From NCBI RefSeq assembly GCF_035013165.1, contig NZ_JAYGJQ010000001.1:496001-560000 (forward strand): a stretch of DNA of 64,000 nucleotides, given 5' to 3'. Source of the stretch: Bacteriovorax sp. PP10. GTDB taxonomy: Bacteria > Bdellovibrionota > Bacteriovoracia > Bacteriovoracales > Bacteriovoracaceae. A program made the translations under genes and the position numbers. Each line of letters opens with the position of its first letter. Position 1 is the stretch's first letter. Positions 1 to 9,004 of the stretch are shown here, in pieces. The notes beneath the pieces were generated by a model. The model did not search any database. It was given only the letters and a program-made list of their open reading frames with translations, and had not been told where the DNA came from.

Positions 1-1
1 G

Positions 2-376
2 GCGCGCTTTAATCACCTTGGTATCTTCAGATACTCAGATGAAGAAGGAACACCGGCATTCAAACTACAACCAAAAGTTCCTCAAGACATCATTGAAGAG
101 CGCTTCGACAGACTGTATGAAACGCAAAGAGAGATCGTTAGAGAGCTTAACGGTGAGTTCTTAGGGAAAGTCATCCCAGTTCTAATTGAAGGTGAGCACG
201 AAGAAACTGAGCTTCTAATCGAAGGTCGTCACTTTGGGCAAGCGCCGGATATCGACGGTAAGGTTATCATTAACGATTTAAACGGCAGAAAGATTGAAGT
301 CGGTGATCTCGTTTATGTCGAGATCACCGAAGTTTTAGATTATGATTTAGTTGGTAAAGTGACTTCAATTAACTAG
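2..376 (+). CDS. rimO: RimO, C-terminal part (ribosomal protein S12 methylthiotransferase)
   Basis: The reading frame is open from the window edge, so only about 124 C-terminal residues are present. RimO is a radical-SAM enzyme that adds a methylthio group to an aspartate of ribosomal protein S12 in the cytoplasm. The visible part carries the family's late-core signature (HLGIF.YSDEEGTPA), the basic helix with ERFDRLYETQ, and a C-terminal TRAM-like RNA-binding domain with GRHFGQAPDIDG and the closing VEITEVLDYDLVGKV. The QAPDIDG block separates RimO from MiaB. The catalytic CxxxCxxC cluster lies upstream of the window. Its stop codon overlaps the stop of the convergent gene in a CTAG tetranucleotide, with no terminator between them. 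Confidence 0.9.
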   Translation, partial: ARFNHLGIFRYSDEEGTPAFKLQPKVPQDIIEERFDRLYETQREIVRELNGEFLGKVIPVLIEGEHEETELLIEGRHFGQAPDIDGKVIINDLNGRKIEVGDLVYVEITEVLDYDLVGKVTSIN

Positions 377-3300
377 AGGCTACCCTCTGGGAATTGAAAT
401 TCTGCAGCATCAGGGTAGACCATTGTCGGCACAGCTGCTTTAGTTGCAGGTAGTGCGTAGACAGGTGCTGTGGCACAAGCACTATAATCTGGAGCATTTT
501 CTGGTCTAAAATATGGAGCTGTAGATTCAGAAAAGTTATCATTCCAATCAGCAAAATCGTTAACAGGATTTACGACCGTTCCACCCGTTGCACGCATTAG
601 TATTGGTGACAGTGCAAGGTCTGGCGATTCCTTATCAATTTCATGCTGTAATTTAAATTTCTGATTCCAGTCTCTCACAACGATGTTAGCAGTAGCGACA
701 GATTCTTGGGCAGCATCAAGACAGCTTACTTGATAGTAAGGGAAGGCTCCGTCAAATGGCCCATACTTACTGTTAATCTTAACTACCTTATAAGGTTTAA
801 CAGTTCTGGCATTGTTCGCAGTTATAAAGCTTCCGCGTGGAAAACCGTTAATCATGAGGCGAGATGAACCATAGTAAGTTGTATCAGTTCCAGGAGTATA
901 AAATGCTCCTCTTGTATCCAAAATCGTGAATAAAGTTGAGAGAGTTACATAGCTCAGACTGATGTTATCATCAACATCGGCTGCAGAGGCACTACATTTA
1001 GAACCTGATCCACCTGCTTCTGTAAAAAGGTTATTCACAATTCTTAGATTCGTAATATCACCTTTAGTAATCGGTGCTGTAAAATCCCAAGTCTTGCTAA
1101 ACCCTGTGTCACTATTTGTAATAGTTCCTCTCATACCACTTTTAATAGCAGTATCTTCGAGAACATCTCTAATAGGTCCATCTAAGCAATTTGTAGCTTT
1201 ACCACCACATGATATAACACTCGTACTGCTGAAAGATTCAATGGCCGTTGCCGTGGGATCGTATTTGTAAGTGTGAACAGTAATGCTTCCTTCATCACAG
1301 TTTGGACCACCTTCTAAAGAATAATTTCCATCACAATCTAGGTCTGCTGTAATCTCTCTATCAGAAGGAGTTACTACGTTTGAATTTTCCCATCTTACAA
1401 CTGTCGCATTAGTCATTTTTGGTGACCATTTCCAAAATTGATAAGGAGTAATGGATACGAACTTACATACACCCGGTCCGATTGAAGCTTTAAGCTTCAT
1501 ACCAAAAGAGTGGATATCCTGTTCTTCTCCATCCATAAAACATCTAATGTCACGATGTCCGCGTTCGTTAAAAATATCAGCAGCATTAACTCGACATGAA
1601 TTCGAGTTTTGGTAATCTCCAACTCTGTGAAGCTTGTATGAAGGTGCTCCTGATGTCTCAGATAAAGTAAAATAATCTCTAACTTCAAATCTTATATTTA
1701 CCTTTGATTCGCTTAATAAGTTTTTAGCTGTGATGACATAGTCATCGTTAGCTGATCTTACAAGAGGTATACCAGAGAGAAGGCCAGTTGTTGGACTTAA
1801 TGACATTCCCAGAGGTAGAGTTGGTTCTATTGAATAAGTTATCCCAGATCCAGTTACCAGGTTTGCCTTATATTCTGAGTACACACCTCTTTCAGCAGCA
1901 TAATAGTTATCGTAAGCAATATCCCCAGCAGTAGACCCAATCGTAGCAGTTACACCTGCACCAGTTGAGCGCTCATCAAATTTTAAAACATCTGCATGGC
2001 GAAGATTTCTAGAAGCGATATCTGTAAGATTGATTGATCTAAAAAGATTACTTATGTAGATAGAAGTCGGGCTCGCTTGTTCGTAAACATACCCTGCAGC
2101 TCGTGCACCTGTAGATAAAGCGTCCAGACCTGCTAGGTTAGGAGTCCCGGCCAATAATCTCACTTTTAACGTTTCAGCATCAATTTCAACAATTGAATTA
2201 CCTAAAATTAAATCACCTGTTTTAACGGCAGCTGTATCTGTAGCTGTCACATAAACTCGATCAGAAAAAATTGGAAGGGCCGTATTGTTATGAGCATACA
2301 TAGTGCTAGTTGCAGCTAGTCCGCCAGCAGGAATACTCACAGGCGCAGATAATGTAACGGCTGCATTGAAATTAATTGGAGTAGTAAGTATTGTACCAAT
2401 CATGGCATTAAACGTTTTACCAAGATCGATTTGATCATTTTTAGCGAAAGAGCCATCAATCGTTGCAATTTCTAATTGTAATGTCGATGGAATCATTTTT
2501 GTAATAATCCCATGTACTGATTTTGGTACAGGTGTTGCGCTAAGAGGTGAAACAATTGAATCACCTTCTCTTAAATAGCTATAAGTTAATGCTCCTACAG
2601 TGAGTACCTGTTTCTTAGTAAGGGACAGTTGAGCAGGAGGATCGATAATTTCTAATTGAAGTTGATAAGAAGCAGATCCGAGAGCATTCGATGCAGTGAT
2701 TTGATAAGTTTTCATAGCAACTGGCACTGTCGAGTATCCTGAAATTTTACCAGTTATTGCATCTAAAGTAAGACCAGTTGGAAGTTTAGGTGAAACAGTA
2801 AACTCTAAATAATTTCTTTTAGATGTTACTTCGTTTACATTGACTCCTGTATTTGCAAAAGTTAATGGTTGCAACGAAGGTGCAACTGCAGGTGCTACGC
2901 TGTATGTTGGCAAAATATTTCTAACTTCTGTAATTCTCGCTAATGCTTGTGAGTAAGTAGTGTCGTTATCAATATCGTCATTAACTCTGAAATAGTATTT
3001 CGGGTTTGATGGATCTGTATCCGGTTGGTAGTCAAAGTTTGCATCAGTGAAATTTGTTACGTTTCCTTGATAATCATAATTTCTTTTATTATTCACCCCA
3101 ACAATATTGTTAGTTAGATCAAGAGTTTCAACAGTTGCATAAATAGAATTTTTACCAATATAAGAAGGTGATTCTCCATCGTCAGTTCTTAGGTCTCCGC
3201 TAAGAGAACTAAATGCCGTTAAGCTACCTGTAACTTTTAAAAGTACTTTTGAGCTTTGACTGTATAATAACTTAGTAGGCTTCGCTAAAATTTGAAGTTT

Positions 3301-3816
3301 AATAGCTCTAGTGAGAGTAGTAATGCCAGAGTCTTTATTCAAAAATTTTACAGTGACGACAAAATCTTTTTTTGCTTTTTGGACAAGGTTAAGTTTCGTT
3401 GTATCAATATAAACCTGACTTGGTGTCCCTGCAATCGCACAAGTCTTAGTATCAATACTAAGACCAGGAGGAAGTGTAGGAGTAACAGTACACGTTTGAA
3501 TTAAACTTTCTCTTGTTATCTGACTCGCAAATGAGTTGTCTCCGAATATTTCAAATCCACCAGCAACACCAGCTTCAAGAACGAGATCGTTTGATCCGGG
3601 ATAGCTGAAGCTTGTCGCATCTACAAGATCAGGAAGTGAAATGACACCGCCAGAACCATCGGGAACTCCCGTAGGTATTTCTTCACCATCGTCAGACGCT
3701 ACTATGGCCTTCTTCGGTGGATCTTTTTTGAACTTGGTTAAGCTGTCAGGCATACAACCCGTCAAAACTAGAGTGGTAAAAAGTGCGACTATGAGTTTTG
3801 TATTAAACGTTTTCAT
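373..3816 (-). CDS. Very large lipoprotein with putative-Ig (He_PIG-type) domains
   Basis: The product is 1147 residues. I start it at the ATG giving MKTFNTKLIV and a lipobox LTGC near residue 20, rather than 21 codons upstream, because that places a proper type II signal peptide at the N terminus. An AGAAG stretch precedes it. At least three segments show the He_PIG putative immunoglobulin pattern (PTLPPGLSID..TCAIAGTPS, PKLPTGLTLD..TGKISGYST, PTLPLGMSLS..TGLLSGIPL). The remainder is beta-rich, Asp/Asn/Thr-rich sequence with scattered Cys. It should be anchored to a membrane and exposed in the envelope or on the surface. Adhesion or ligand binding is possible but not shown. It is a single-gene unit, divergent from the sigma-54 regulator. 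Confidence 0.85.
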   Translation of the reverse strand: MKTFNTKLIVALFTTLVLTGCMPDSLTKFKKDPPKKAIVASDDGEEIPTGVPDGSGGVISLPDLVDATSFSYPGSNDLVLEAGVAGGFEIFGDNSFASQITRESLIQTCTVTPTLPPGLSIDTKTCAIAGTPSQVYIDTTKLNLVQKAKKDFVVTVKFLNKDSGITTLTRAIKLQILAKPTKLLYSQSSKVLLKVTGSLTAFSSLSGDLRTDDGESPSYIGKNSIYATVETLDLTNNIVGVNNKRNYDYQGNVTNFTDANFDYQPDTDPSNPKYYFRVNDDIDNDTTYSQALARITEVRNILPTYSVAPAVAPSLQPLTFANTGVNVNEVTSKRNYLEFTVSPKLPTGLTLDAITGKISGYSTVPVAMKTYQITASNALGSASYQLQLEIIDPPAQLSLTKKQVLTVGALTYSYLREGDSIVSPLSATPVPKSVHGIITKMIPSTLQLEIATIDGSFAKNDQIDLGKTFNAMIGTILTTPINFNAAVTLSAPVSIPAGGLAATSTMYAHNNTALPIFSDRVYVTATDTAAVKTGDLILGNSIVEIDAETLKVRLLAGTPNLAGLDALSTGARAAGYVYEQASPTSIYISNLFRSINLTDIASRNLRHADVLKFDERSTGAGVTATIGSTAGDIAYDNYYAAERGVYSEYKANLVTGSGITYSIEPTLPLGMSLSPTTGLLSGIPLVRSANDDYVITAKNLLSESKVNIRFEVRDYFTLSETSGAPSYKLHRVGDYQNSNSCRVNAADIFNERGHRDIRCFMDGEEQDIHSFGMKLKASIGPGVCKFVSITPYQFWKWSPKMTNATVVRWENSNVVTPSDREITADLDCDGNYSLEGGPNCDEGSITVHTYKYDPTATAIESFSSTSVISCGGKATNCLDGPIRDVLEDTAIKSGMRGTITNSDTGFSKTWDFTAPITKGDITNLRIVNNLFTEAGGSGSKCSASAADVDDNISLSYVTLSTLFTILDTRGAFYTPGTDTTYYGSSRLMINGFPRGSFITANNARTVKPYKVVKINSKYGPFDGAFPYYQVSCLDAAQESVATANIVVRDWNQKFKLQHEIDKESPDLALSPILMRATGGTVVNPVNDFADWNDNFSESTAPYFRPENAPDYSACATAPVYALPATKAAVPTMVYPDAAEFQFPEGSL

Positions 3817-3969
3817 ACTTCTATTATCGTTAGAATTTGATAAATATTTAGTAATAGCGAATAACAAAATGATTTCCATCGGTTACTCAATTCCGACGAT
3901 AAAAATCAACCATTTGAGTGTGTACTTTTAGAGGCAGTAGGGAATATTTATAGGACTTCCCGAGAGTTA

Positions 3970-3998
3970 TTGAACCGTACACTGATTTTATCTATCAT
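3970..3998 (+). promoter_or_regulatory. Sigma-70-type promoter of the NtrC-family gene
   Basis: TTGAAC is followed by 17 bp and TATCAT. The expected transcription start falls at about 4004-4005, which is the A of the ATG of the downstream gene, so the message may be leaderless. No Shine-Dalgarno sequence lies before that ATG. Confidence 0.5.
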
Positions 3999-4004
3999 GA
4001 CCCT

Positions 4005-5351
4005 ATGAAAGACAAAAAACTCAATATATTGCTGGTGGAAGACGATCTGTTATCGAGGCTTAGCTTAAAAAGCCGGCTTGAAAACTATGCAGTCGTAACG
4101 GAAGCAGTGACTTCTTTAGAAGCTATTTCTCTTTCAGAGGCCTTAAGCTTTGATTTAGCTTTTGTTGACTTAGATCTTGAAGCGGAACTTGCAGGACTAA
4201 ATGTCGTTCGTGCCTTAAAATCAAAAAATATTCATACGATTGTTCTTAGTGGTAGAGAAGATGATGCTGTCATTGAAGAGGCCTATACTTTAGGTTGTCA
4301 CGATTTCTTATCTAAGCCATTTACCAAATCAGCAATCGATGCGGTTTTAGGTAAATTTAAAAATACAAAACATGACCTGACAAAAAGATTGCAGGAAGTT
4401 TTATTAACTGAAGATCAAAGTTTGAATTCTCAGTTGAAAGTAATCGAGCAAGCTCTGTATGGAGATCACCCGGTTTTAATTACAGGGGAGACGGGAACGG
4501 GAAAAACTTTTTTAGCAAAATTTATTCATGAGCTAGTGGGAAGTGAAAAACCATTTATTCATTTAAATTGTTCTGAAGTTTCGGAAAGCTTAATTGAGTC
4601 TGAGTTATTCGGACATGAAAAAGGTGCTTTTACGGGAGCGCTTAAGAGCAAAAAAGGTCTTTTAGAACTAGCTGACGGCGGAGTTTTATTTCTTGATGAG
4701 GTCGCAACTTTAACTTTACCTGTTCAAAAGAAATTACTAAAAGCGATCGAAGAAAAAACATTTTATCCAGTGGGATCTGAAAAGAGTATCTCGTCAAATT
4801 TCAGACTGGTAAGTGCGACTTGTGAAAATTTAAAAGCAAAAGTGAAGAACGGAGAGTTCAGAGAAGACTTCTTATACAGACTAGAAGGATTCAATGTTCA
4901 TTTGAAATCATTAAGAGAAAGAAAAGGGGACATCAATAACCTGATTAACTTTTTCTTGAAGAAAAACAAGAGAAGAATCGTTTTAACTGGTGAAGCTCGT
5001 CAGGAGCTTTTGACTTACAGCTGGCCGGGAAATATTCGTGAACTACAAAAAGTTATCGAAGTTCTAAGAAGCAGTGAAAAAGGTATTGTTGAGAAATCAG
5101 ATTTAGCTGATTTATTAAAGAAGACTGAAGCTTCAGAAGAAATTTCAGCGATCAATTTTGATAAAGTGAAGAGCATGGGACTAAACGCTTACCTGGAAAT
5201 GATTGAATCTCATATCCTTGAGCAGGTTCTTAGTGAAAATAACGATAAAGTTAGAAAGACCATGGCCGACTTGAAGCTTTCTAATAATGCTTTTTATAGA
5301 ATCGTGACTAATATTAAGGCCAGAGGGATGAATAATGTCGAAGTTCGATAA
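4005..5351 (+). CDS. Sigma-54-dependent response regulator (NtrC family)
   Basis: This 448-residue protein has the three NtrC parts in order. The receiver domain has acidic D13/D14, phosphoacceptor D55 and K104. The AAA+ domain has Walker A GETGTGKT at 161-168, the sigma-54 contact loop GAFTGA at 207-212 and Walker B LFLDE at about 228-232. A Fis-type helix-turn-helix lies at about 412-440. Such proteins hydrolyse ATP to open sigma-54 promoters once phosphorylated. All catalytic motifs look intact. No full sensor kinase is adjacent; instead the 3' end overlaps a 67-codon gene with a HisKA-like helix. The ATG has no ribosome binding site and sits at the predicted transcription start. Its target genes cannot be told from the window. 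Confidence 0.93.
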   Translation: MKDKKLNILLVEDDLLSRLSLKSRLENYAVVTEAVTSLEAISLSEALSFDLAFVDLDLEAELAGLNVVRALKSKNIHTIVLSGREDDAVIEEAYTLGCHDFLSKPFTKSAIDAVLGKFKNTKHDLTKRLQEVLLTEDQSLNSQLKVIEQALYGDHPVLITGETGTGKTFLAKFIHELVGSEKPFIHLNCSEVSESLIESELFGHEKGAFTGALKSKKGLLELADGGVLFLDEVATLTLPVQKKLLKAIEEKTFYPVGSEKSISSNFRLVSATCENLKAKVKNGEFREDFLYRLEGFNVHLKSLRERKGDINNLINFFLKKNKRRIVLTGEARQELLTYSWPGNIRELQKVIEVLRSSEKGIVEKSDLADLLKKTEASEEISAINFDKVKSMGLNAYLEMIESHILEQVLSENNDKVRKTMADLKLSNNAFYRIVTNIKARGMNNVEVR

Positions 5352-5538
5352 TACGACTGAGGCCAACCTCACTCACGACATTAATGCCACTCTTTCATCG
5401 CTTTTGAGTGCGCTTGAACTGGTAAACGACGAATGGAAAACAAATCCGGAATTAGTTGATAAAATCCTTCCACTAACGACGCAAAAATTAGACTTATTGA
5501 GAGAGCAATTGCTCCTTTATCGTAACTCCCAGAACTAA
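5335..5538 (+). CDS. 67-residue HisKA/DHp-like small protein
   Basis: The start ATG lies inside the last codons of the sigma-54 activator (17 nt overlap) and has an AGAGGG ribosome binding site, so translation is coupled. Residues 12-30 (LTHDINATLSSLLSALELV) match the H-box helix of histidine kinases, with H14 as candidate phosphoacceptor. A second amphipathic helix at about 42-63 would complete a DHp hairpin. No ATP-binding domain follows, and the gene ends in a clean stop. A stand-alone DHp could relay phosphate to, or dephosphorylate, the neighbouring receiver D55, as Spo0B-like or ChpT-like phosphotransferases do. That role is inference from motif and context. It could also be a simple helical partner. 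Confidence 0.7.
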   Translation: MSKFDNTTEANLTHDINATLSSLLSALELVNDEWKTNPELVDKILPLTTQKLDLLREQLLLYRNSQN

Positions 5539-5607
5539 ATTTCCATCTATTAAAAATCCTAATCACAGCTAGACTAGATTCATCCAATACTTCCCGGAGG
5601 AGTCTTT

Positions 5608-6432
5608 TTGAGATTAGCAGCGATTTTTATTTTAGCACTTTCCATTCACCTGGCCTTTGCTCAAGAAGCAAAATCTCAGACTGCTGCTCATGAAAAATCT
5701 CTGATTGAAAAGATGCGCCCGCAGTTAATGAGCATTTTAGGGGAAGAGTGGACTGTTAAGTTGATTGGTGTGGATAAATCTATTCCAGTAGATGAAGTGC
5801 CAATGCCTAAAATTCCAAAAGTGGAAGACGATGCGAAGTCGGTTGCTATCTATGATAAAAAGGCAGACAAAATTGTTTTAAAATTAACACCAGAACAAGA
5901 TCAAAAATACAACTACGCTTACATCAAAGAAGTGTACGAAGCGACGAGACAGACAAAACCAAATGATGATGAAATTGGAAAGATGATGAACGTACTTGCG
6001 CAAGGTGGGACGCGCGAAGGTGTTTATCGTTCGATGGTGCTAGATTCAGTTTATGGTGGAATGGAAAACTGGGATAAGCCGGTTAAGAGTGTAACCGCTG
6101 ACTTCGCTGTGTATTTCTACGGAAAATATTTTGATAAAAAAATCGTAAAGAAAAGTTTTGAAGGGATGAGTATCTATACACTAAAAAGATTAGTGGCAGA
6201 GAAAGCTTTAGAAGTGGCGGATGCTTTTGGTGACGATCGTGATGGATTAGAGAGATGGTATGCCATCATGTCAGCTGATCTTGCGACGAGATTCCCGCAA
6301 ATCTGGACGAATGCTACTAGACGTAAAACTTCTGCTCTTGAGCATAAAACTTGGGCCAGCAAAGTGCCGGTTCAACATATTAAATCAGAATTAGTGATTA
6401 AGATTCACTCTGCTTTAAACTCGATGATCTAA
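5608..6432 (+). CDS. Secreted protein of unknown function
   Basis: The start is TTG, chosen because a strong GGAGG lies 7 bases upstream and the frame then opens with a typical signal peptide (MRLAAIFILALSIHLAFA, cleavage after AFA). The mature part is about 256 residues, mostly helical and charged, with no Cys and no family motif I recognise. A segment around residues 120-150 (GGTREGVYRSMVLDSVYGG) faintly recalls DUF4214-like modules, but this is too weak to name. It probably acts in the periplasm. The stop codon overlaps the stop of convergent epmA (CTAA). Confidence 0.8.
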   Translation: MRLAAIFILALSIHLAFAQEAKSQTAAHEKSLIEKMRPQLMSILGEEWTVKLIGVDKSIPVDEVPMPKIPKVEDDAKSVAIYDKKADKIVLKLTPEQDQKYNYAYIKEVYEATRQTKPNDDEIGKMMNVLAQGGTREGVYRSMVLDSVYGGMENWDKPVKSVTADFAVYFYGKYFDKKIVKKSFEGMSIYTLKRLVAEKALEVADAFGDDRDGLERWYAIMSADLATRFPQIWTNATRRKTSALEHKTWASKVPVQHIKSELVIKIHSALNSMI

Positions 6433-7400
6433 TCCCAGAAAGGATTTTCAATTCCCGTTAAAACTTTTAGGAGTCTTTCAACTCCCAGAGCAATTCCAGA
6501 TGATTCTGGGAGACCTTTTTCTAAGGCATTGTAGAGAACTGTTGGTTCTGGAAGTTTATATCCGTAAAGTTTTTCTTTTTCTTCTACTTGAAAGGCAAAT
6601 CGTTCTTTTTGAATTTTCAAATCGCGAAGTTCGTTAAAGCAGTTACAAAGCTCAACACCTTTTGCATAAATTTCAAAACGCTCGCACACTCTTGGATCAC
6701 TTTCTTTTAAAGTAGAAAGAGCGCTTAGGTGATTTGGGAATTCATATAAAAGTAAATAAGGATAATGAGCAAGATGAGGCTCGATCTTATTCAGGAATAA
6801 TAAAAAGTAATAATCGTCCCATGAGAGTTCTTCACCCATCGTCGGAAGTGGAACGTCTTTAAAATCTTTTTCAATTAATTCTTTCAAATCCTTCTTATCT
6901 AGAAAGTTTAAAATATCAACATTGAGCATGTCAGAGAAAATTTCTTGAATCGTTGCTCTTTGAAAATTTGTTTTTAGTAAGTCTTGATCAACGGGAAGAT
7001 TTTTTTCATTAAGAGAGTTTAGTGAAAATTTAAATAACTCTTCACAGTCATCCATGATTTTTGTGTAATGAGCTTTTGTTCTATACCACTCCAGCATTAA
7101 AAACTGTGGGCGGTGGTTAGAGGCATAAGGCTCATCTCTAAAAGCGTAACCAATGGTGAAGATGTCTTCAAAGCCCATCGAAAGTAATTCTTTCATGTGA
7201 AATTCAGGCGAAGTGTTTAAGTACCACGGACTAAACCTTAAAGTGTTAGCGTGACCGACCTGAAATGGGTGGATGTGAGTTTCCATTCCCGGGTTCTGCA
7301 CCATCGGAGGTGGCATAACGTCGAGAAATCCCTGTCTGGAAAAAAATTGTCTTATCGCCCAAAGAAGTTGGAATTGGGCCTGTAATTTAACCTTACGCAT
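6429..7400 (-). CDS. epmA: EpmA, elongation factor P beta-lysine ligase (lysyl-tRNA synthetase paralogue)
   Basis: At 323 residues it has only the class II catalytic core of a lysyl-tRNA synthetase and lacks the anticodon-binding domain, as EpmA (PoxA/GenX) does. Visible motifs are motif 2 (FRDEPYASNHRPQFLMLEW) and motif 3 (SSGIALGVERLLK), with TSPEFHMKELL between them. EpmA attaches (R)-beta-lysine to a lysine of EF-P and so relieves ribosome stalling at polyproline. The usual partners epmB and efp are not in this window. It is divergent from ftsY and has no Shine-Dalgarno sequence before its ATG; a promoter predicts a leaderless transcript. Confidence 0.92.
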   Translation of the reverse strand: MRKVKLQAQFQLLWAIRQFFSRQGFLDVMPPPMVQNPGMETHIHPFQVGHANTLRFSPWYLNTSPEFHMKELLSMGFEDIFTIGYAFRDEPYASNHRPQFLMLEWYRTKAHYTKIMDDCEELFKFSLNSLNEKNLPVDQDLLKTNFQRATIQEIFSDMLNVDILNFLDKKDLKELIEKDFKDVPLPTMGEELSWDDYYFLLFLNKIEPHLAHYPYLLLYEFPNHLSALSTLKESDPRVCERFEIYAKGVELCNCFNELRDLKIQKERFAFQVEEKEKLYGYKLPEPTVLYNALEKGLPESSGIALGVERLLKVLTGIENPFWD

Positions 7401-7408
7401 ATAATGCT

Positions 7409-7436
7409 TTTATATGCCAAATCCCTTGCTGTGCAA
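7409..7436 (-). promoter_or_regulatory. Promoter of epmA
   Basis: On the minus strand TTGCAC, a 16 bp spacer and TATAAA lie 8 bp before the epmA ATG, so the 5' untranslated part would be zero to two bases. On the plus strand a TATAAT at 7400-7405, pointing towards ftsY, overlaps the epmA start. Confidence 0.45.
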
Positions 7437-7508
7437 ATTGAAAATATTGTAATTTTCATCTATCTTTTGGGCTCTCGAAGACTTAAACGCAATATTGCAA
7501 GGATTCTC

Positions 7509-8618
7509 ATGGATTGGTTATATATTTTAGTTCCGCTTGTTATTATCATCGTCGCTTTTTTAGCTTTCAAAAAGAAGCCCAAAGCAGCACCTCCAAAAAT
7601 CGAAACAGCAGAAAAAGTAGAAGTTGCTCACCGTCCAGAACTTCAAGAAGTTGTAAAAGAAGCAGTCGCTCCAGTTAAAAAAGAAGTTTCTTTTAGCGAG
7701 AGATTAAAACTTGGTTTAAGTAGATCGCGCTCAGAAGTTTGGGGAAAATTATCTGGATTATTCTCAGGGCCAGGCCTTGATGAAAATACAATCGATTCAA
7801 TTGAAGAGCTTCTTTACAGTGCCGATATCGGGACTGCTACAGTGGGAGAATTGATTGAAGAAGTAAAAAAGAAAACCAAAGAAGGGAACTTAACTGAGAA
7901 CTCTTTTAAAACTTTCTTATTCGATTTCTTAAAAAATAAAATGGCACCAGTTCAGGAAAAAGTTGATCACTCACTTTATACTTTCGATAGCTCGGCTCCA
8001 AAAACTACAAAAGTAATCATGGTTGTTGGAGTTAACGGGGCCGGAAAAACGACGACGATTGGTAAGCTGGCAACTAAGCTTCGCGCTCAAGGTGCGACAG
8101 TGGTTGTTGGTGCATGTGATACTTTTAGAGCAGCGGCCGTTGATCAACTTCAGGTTTGGTGTGACCGTGCTGGGGCAACAATGATCAGAGCGAAGGAAGG
8201 GGCGAACCCATCTGGAGTAGGTTATGACGCTCTTCAAGCAGCAGTAAATGCCAATGCGGACTATTGTATTCTCGACACAGCAGGACGTTTACATACTAAA
8301 GAAAACTTAATGGATGAGCTTGCTAAGAGTAAAAACGTACTAAAGAAAATTGATCCAACAGCACCTCATCAAATTCTGTTGGTGATTGACGCTATCACTG
8401 GGCAAAATGCTCTTCGTCAGGCCGAAGAATTCCATAAAACACTTGGCCTAACTGGCTTAATCTTCACAAAATGTGATGGGTCTTCGAAAGCTGGTAGTGC
8501 GGTTACTATTGTAGAGCAACTCAAACTTCCTATCGCTTACATTGGCGTTGGTGAAAGTGCTGAGGACTTAGATGTGTTCAACGTTGATGATTACCTGCAC
8601 GCTCTATTGGGAAGCTAG
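7509..8618 (+). CDS. ftsY: FtsY, signal recognition particle receptor
   Basis: I start at the ATG preceded by AAGGA, giving 369 residues and an N-terminal membrane segment (WLYILVPLVIIIVAFLAF); the frame is open 35 codons further upstream. After a short charged linker come the N domain and the GTPase G domain: P-loop GVNGAGKTTT, DTAGRLHTKENL, the G4 block TKCDGSSKAGS (TKxD with Cys in the variable position) and GVGESAEDLDVF at the C terminus. FtsY docks the SRP-ribosome complex at the inner membrane for co-translational insertion. The transmembrane anchor is unlike the soluble acidic A domain of E. coli but is common in other phyla. It probably heads a set with zapA, the cyclo-ligase gene and rny. 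Confidence 0.95.
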   Translation: MDWLYILVPLVIIIVAFLAFKKKPKAAPPKIETAEKVEVAHRPELQEVVKEAVAPVKKEVSFSERLKLGLSRSRSEVWGKLSGLFSGPGLDENTIDSIEELLYSADIGTATVGELIEEVKKKTKEGNLTENSFKTFLFDFLKNKMAPVQEKVDHSLYTFDSSAPKTTKVIMVVGVNGAGKTTTIGKLATKLRAQGATVVVGACDTFRAAAVDQLQVWCDRAGATMIRAKEGANPSGVGYDALQAAVNANADYCILDTAGRLHTKENLMDELAKSKNVLKKIDPTAPHQILLVIDAITGQNALRQAEEFHKTLGLTGLIFTKCDGSSKAGSAVTIVEQLKLPIAYIGVGESAEDLDVFNVDDYLHALLGS

Positions 8619-8687
8619 TCGGTTCTTACACTATCGTGCAAGGCATTTTGTTTGACGAAAATTCGTCTATCGTTTACTCTTAATACA

Positions 8688-8996
8688 ATGAATAACGAAA
8701 GAGAAATTCAAGAAGTTTTTGAAGTATTAGGCTATAAAATCAAGCTCAAACAAGATGAGAAGCTTGAAGGGATTAGTCCTACTGATATCGTCGGATTTGT
8801 CCAATCTGAGGCAGCTAAAATATTTAGACAGTCACCGCAGTTAGCACCACACCAGGTTGCTGTTCTGCTTGCCTTGCAATTTGCAGGTGAAAAACTGGCC
8901 ATGGAAAAAGAGTATCGCGAAAATATCAATCAACTGAGGTCTACCGCAGTTGATGCTCTTCAATACATCGAAGAAGTTTCTCCCACGACCCGTTAA
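8688..8996 (+). CDS. zapA: ZapA-like cell division protein
   Basis: The protein is 102 residues. The N-terminal VLGYKIKLK strand pair and the following helix with HQVAVLLALQFAGEKL, then a coiled-coil end (EKEYRENINQLRS), match ZapA, which bundles FtsZ at the Z ring. An upstream TTG at 8652 with AAGG before it would add 12 residues (MTKIRLSFTLNT). I prefer the ATG because the added stretch does not fit the family N terminus. A TTGACG at 8652-8657 could also be a -35 box placing a transcript start next to this ATG. Position just before the cyclo-ligase gene repeats the zapA-ygfA order known in proteobacteria. Confidence 0.75.
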   Translation: MNNEREIQEVFEVLGYKIKLKQDEKLEGISPTDIVGFVQSEAAKIFRQSPQLAPHQVAVLLALQFAGEKLAMEKEYRENINQLRSTAVDALQYIEEVSPTTR

Positions 8997-9004
8997 GAGT
9001 TTTT

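Noticed and set aside
962-1270. Plus-strand reading frame inside the large lipoprotein gene
   Set aside because: No family match and no ribosome binding site; it is a shadow of the minus-strand gene.
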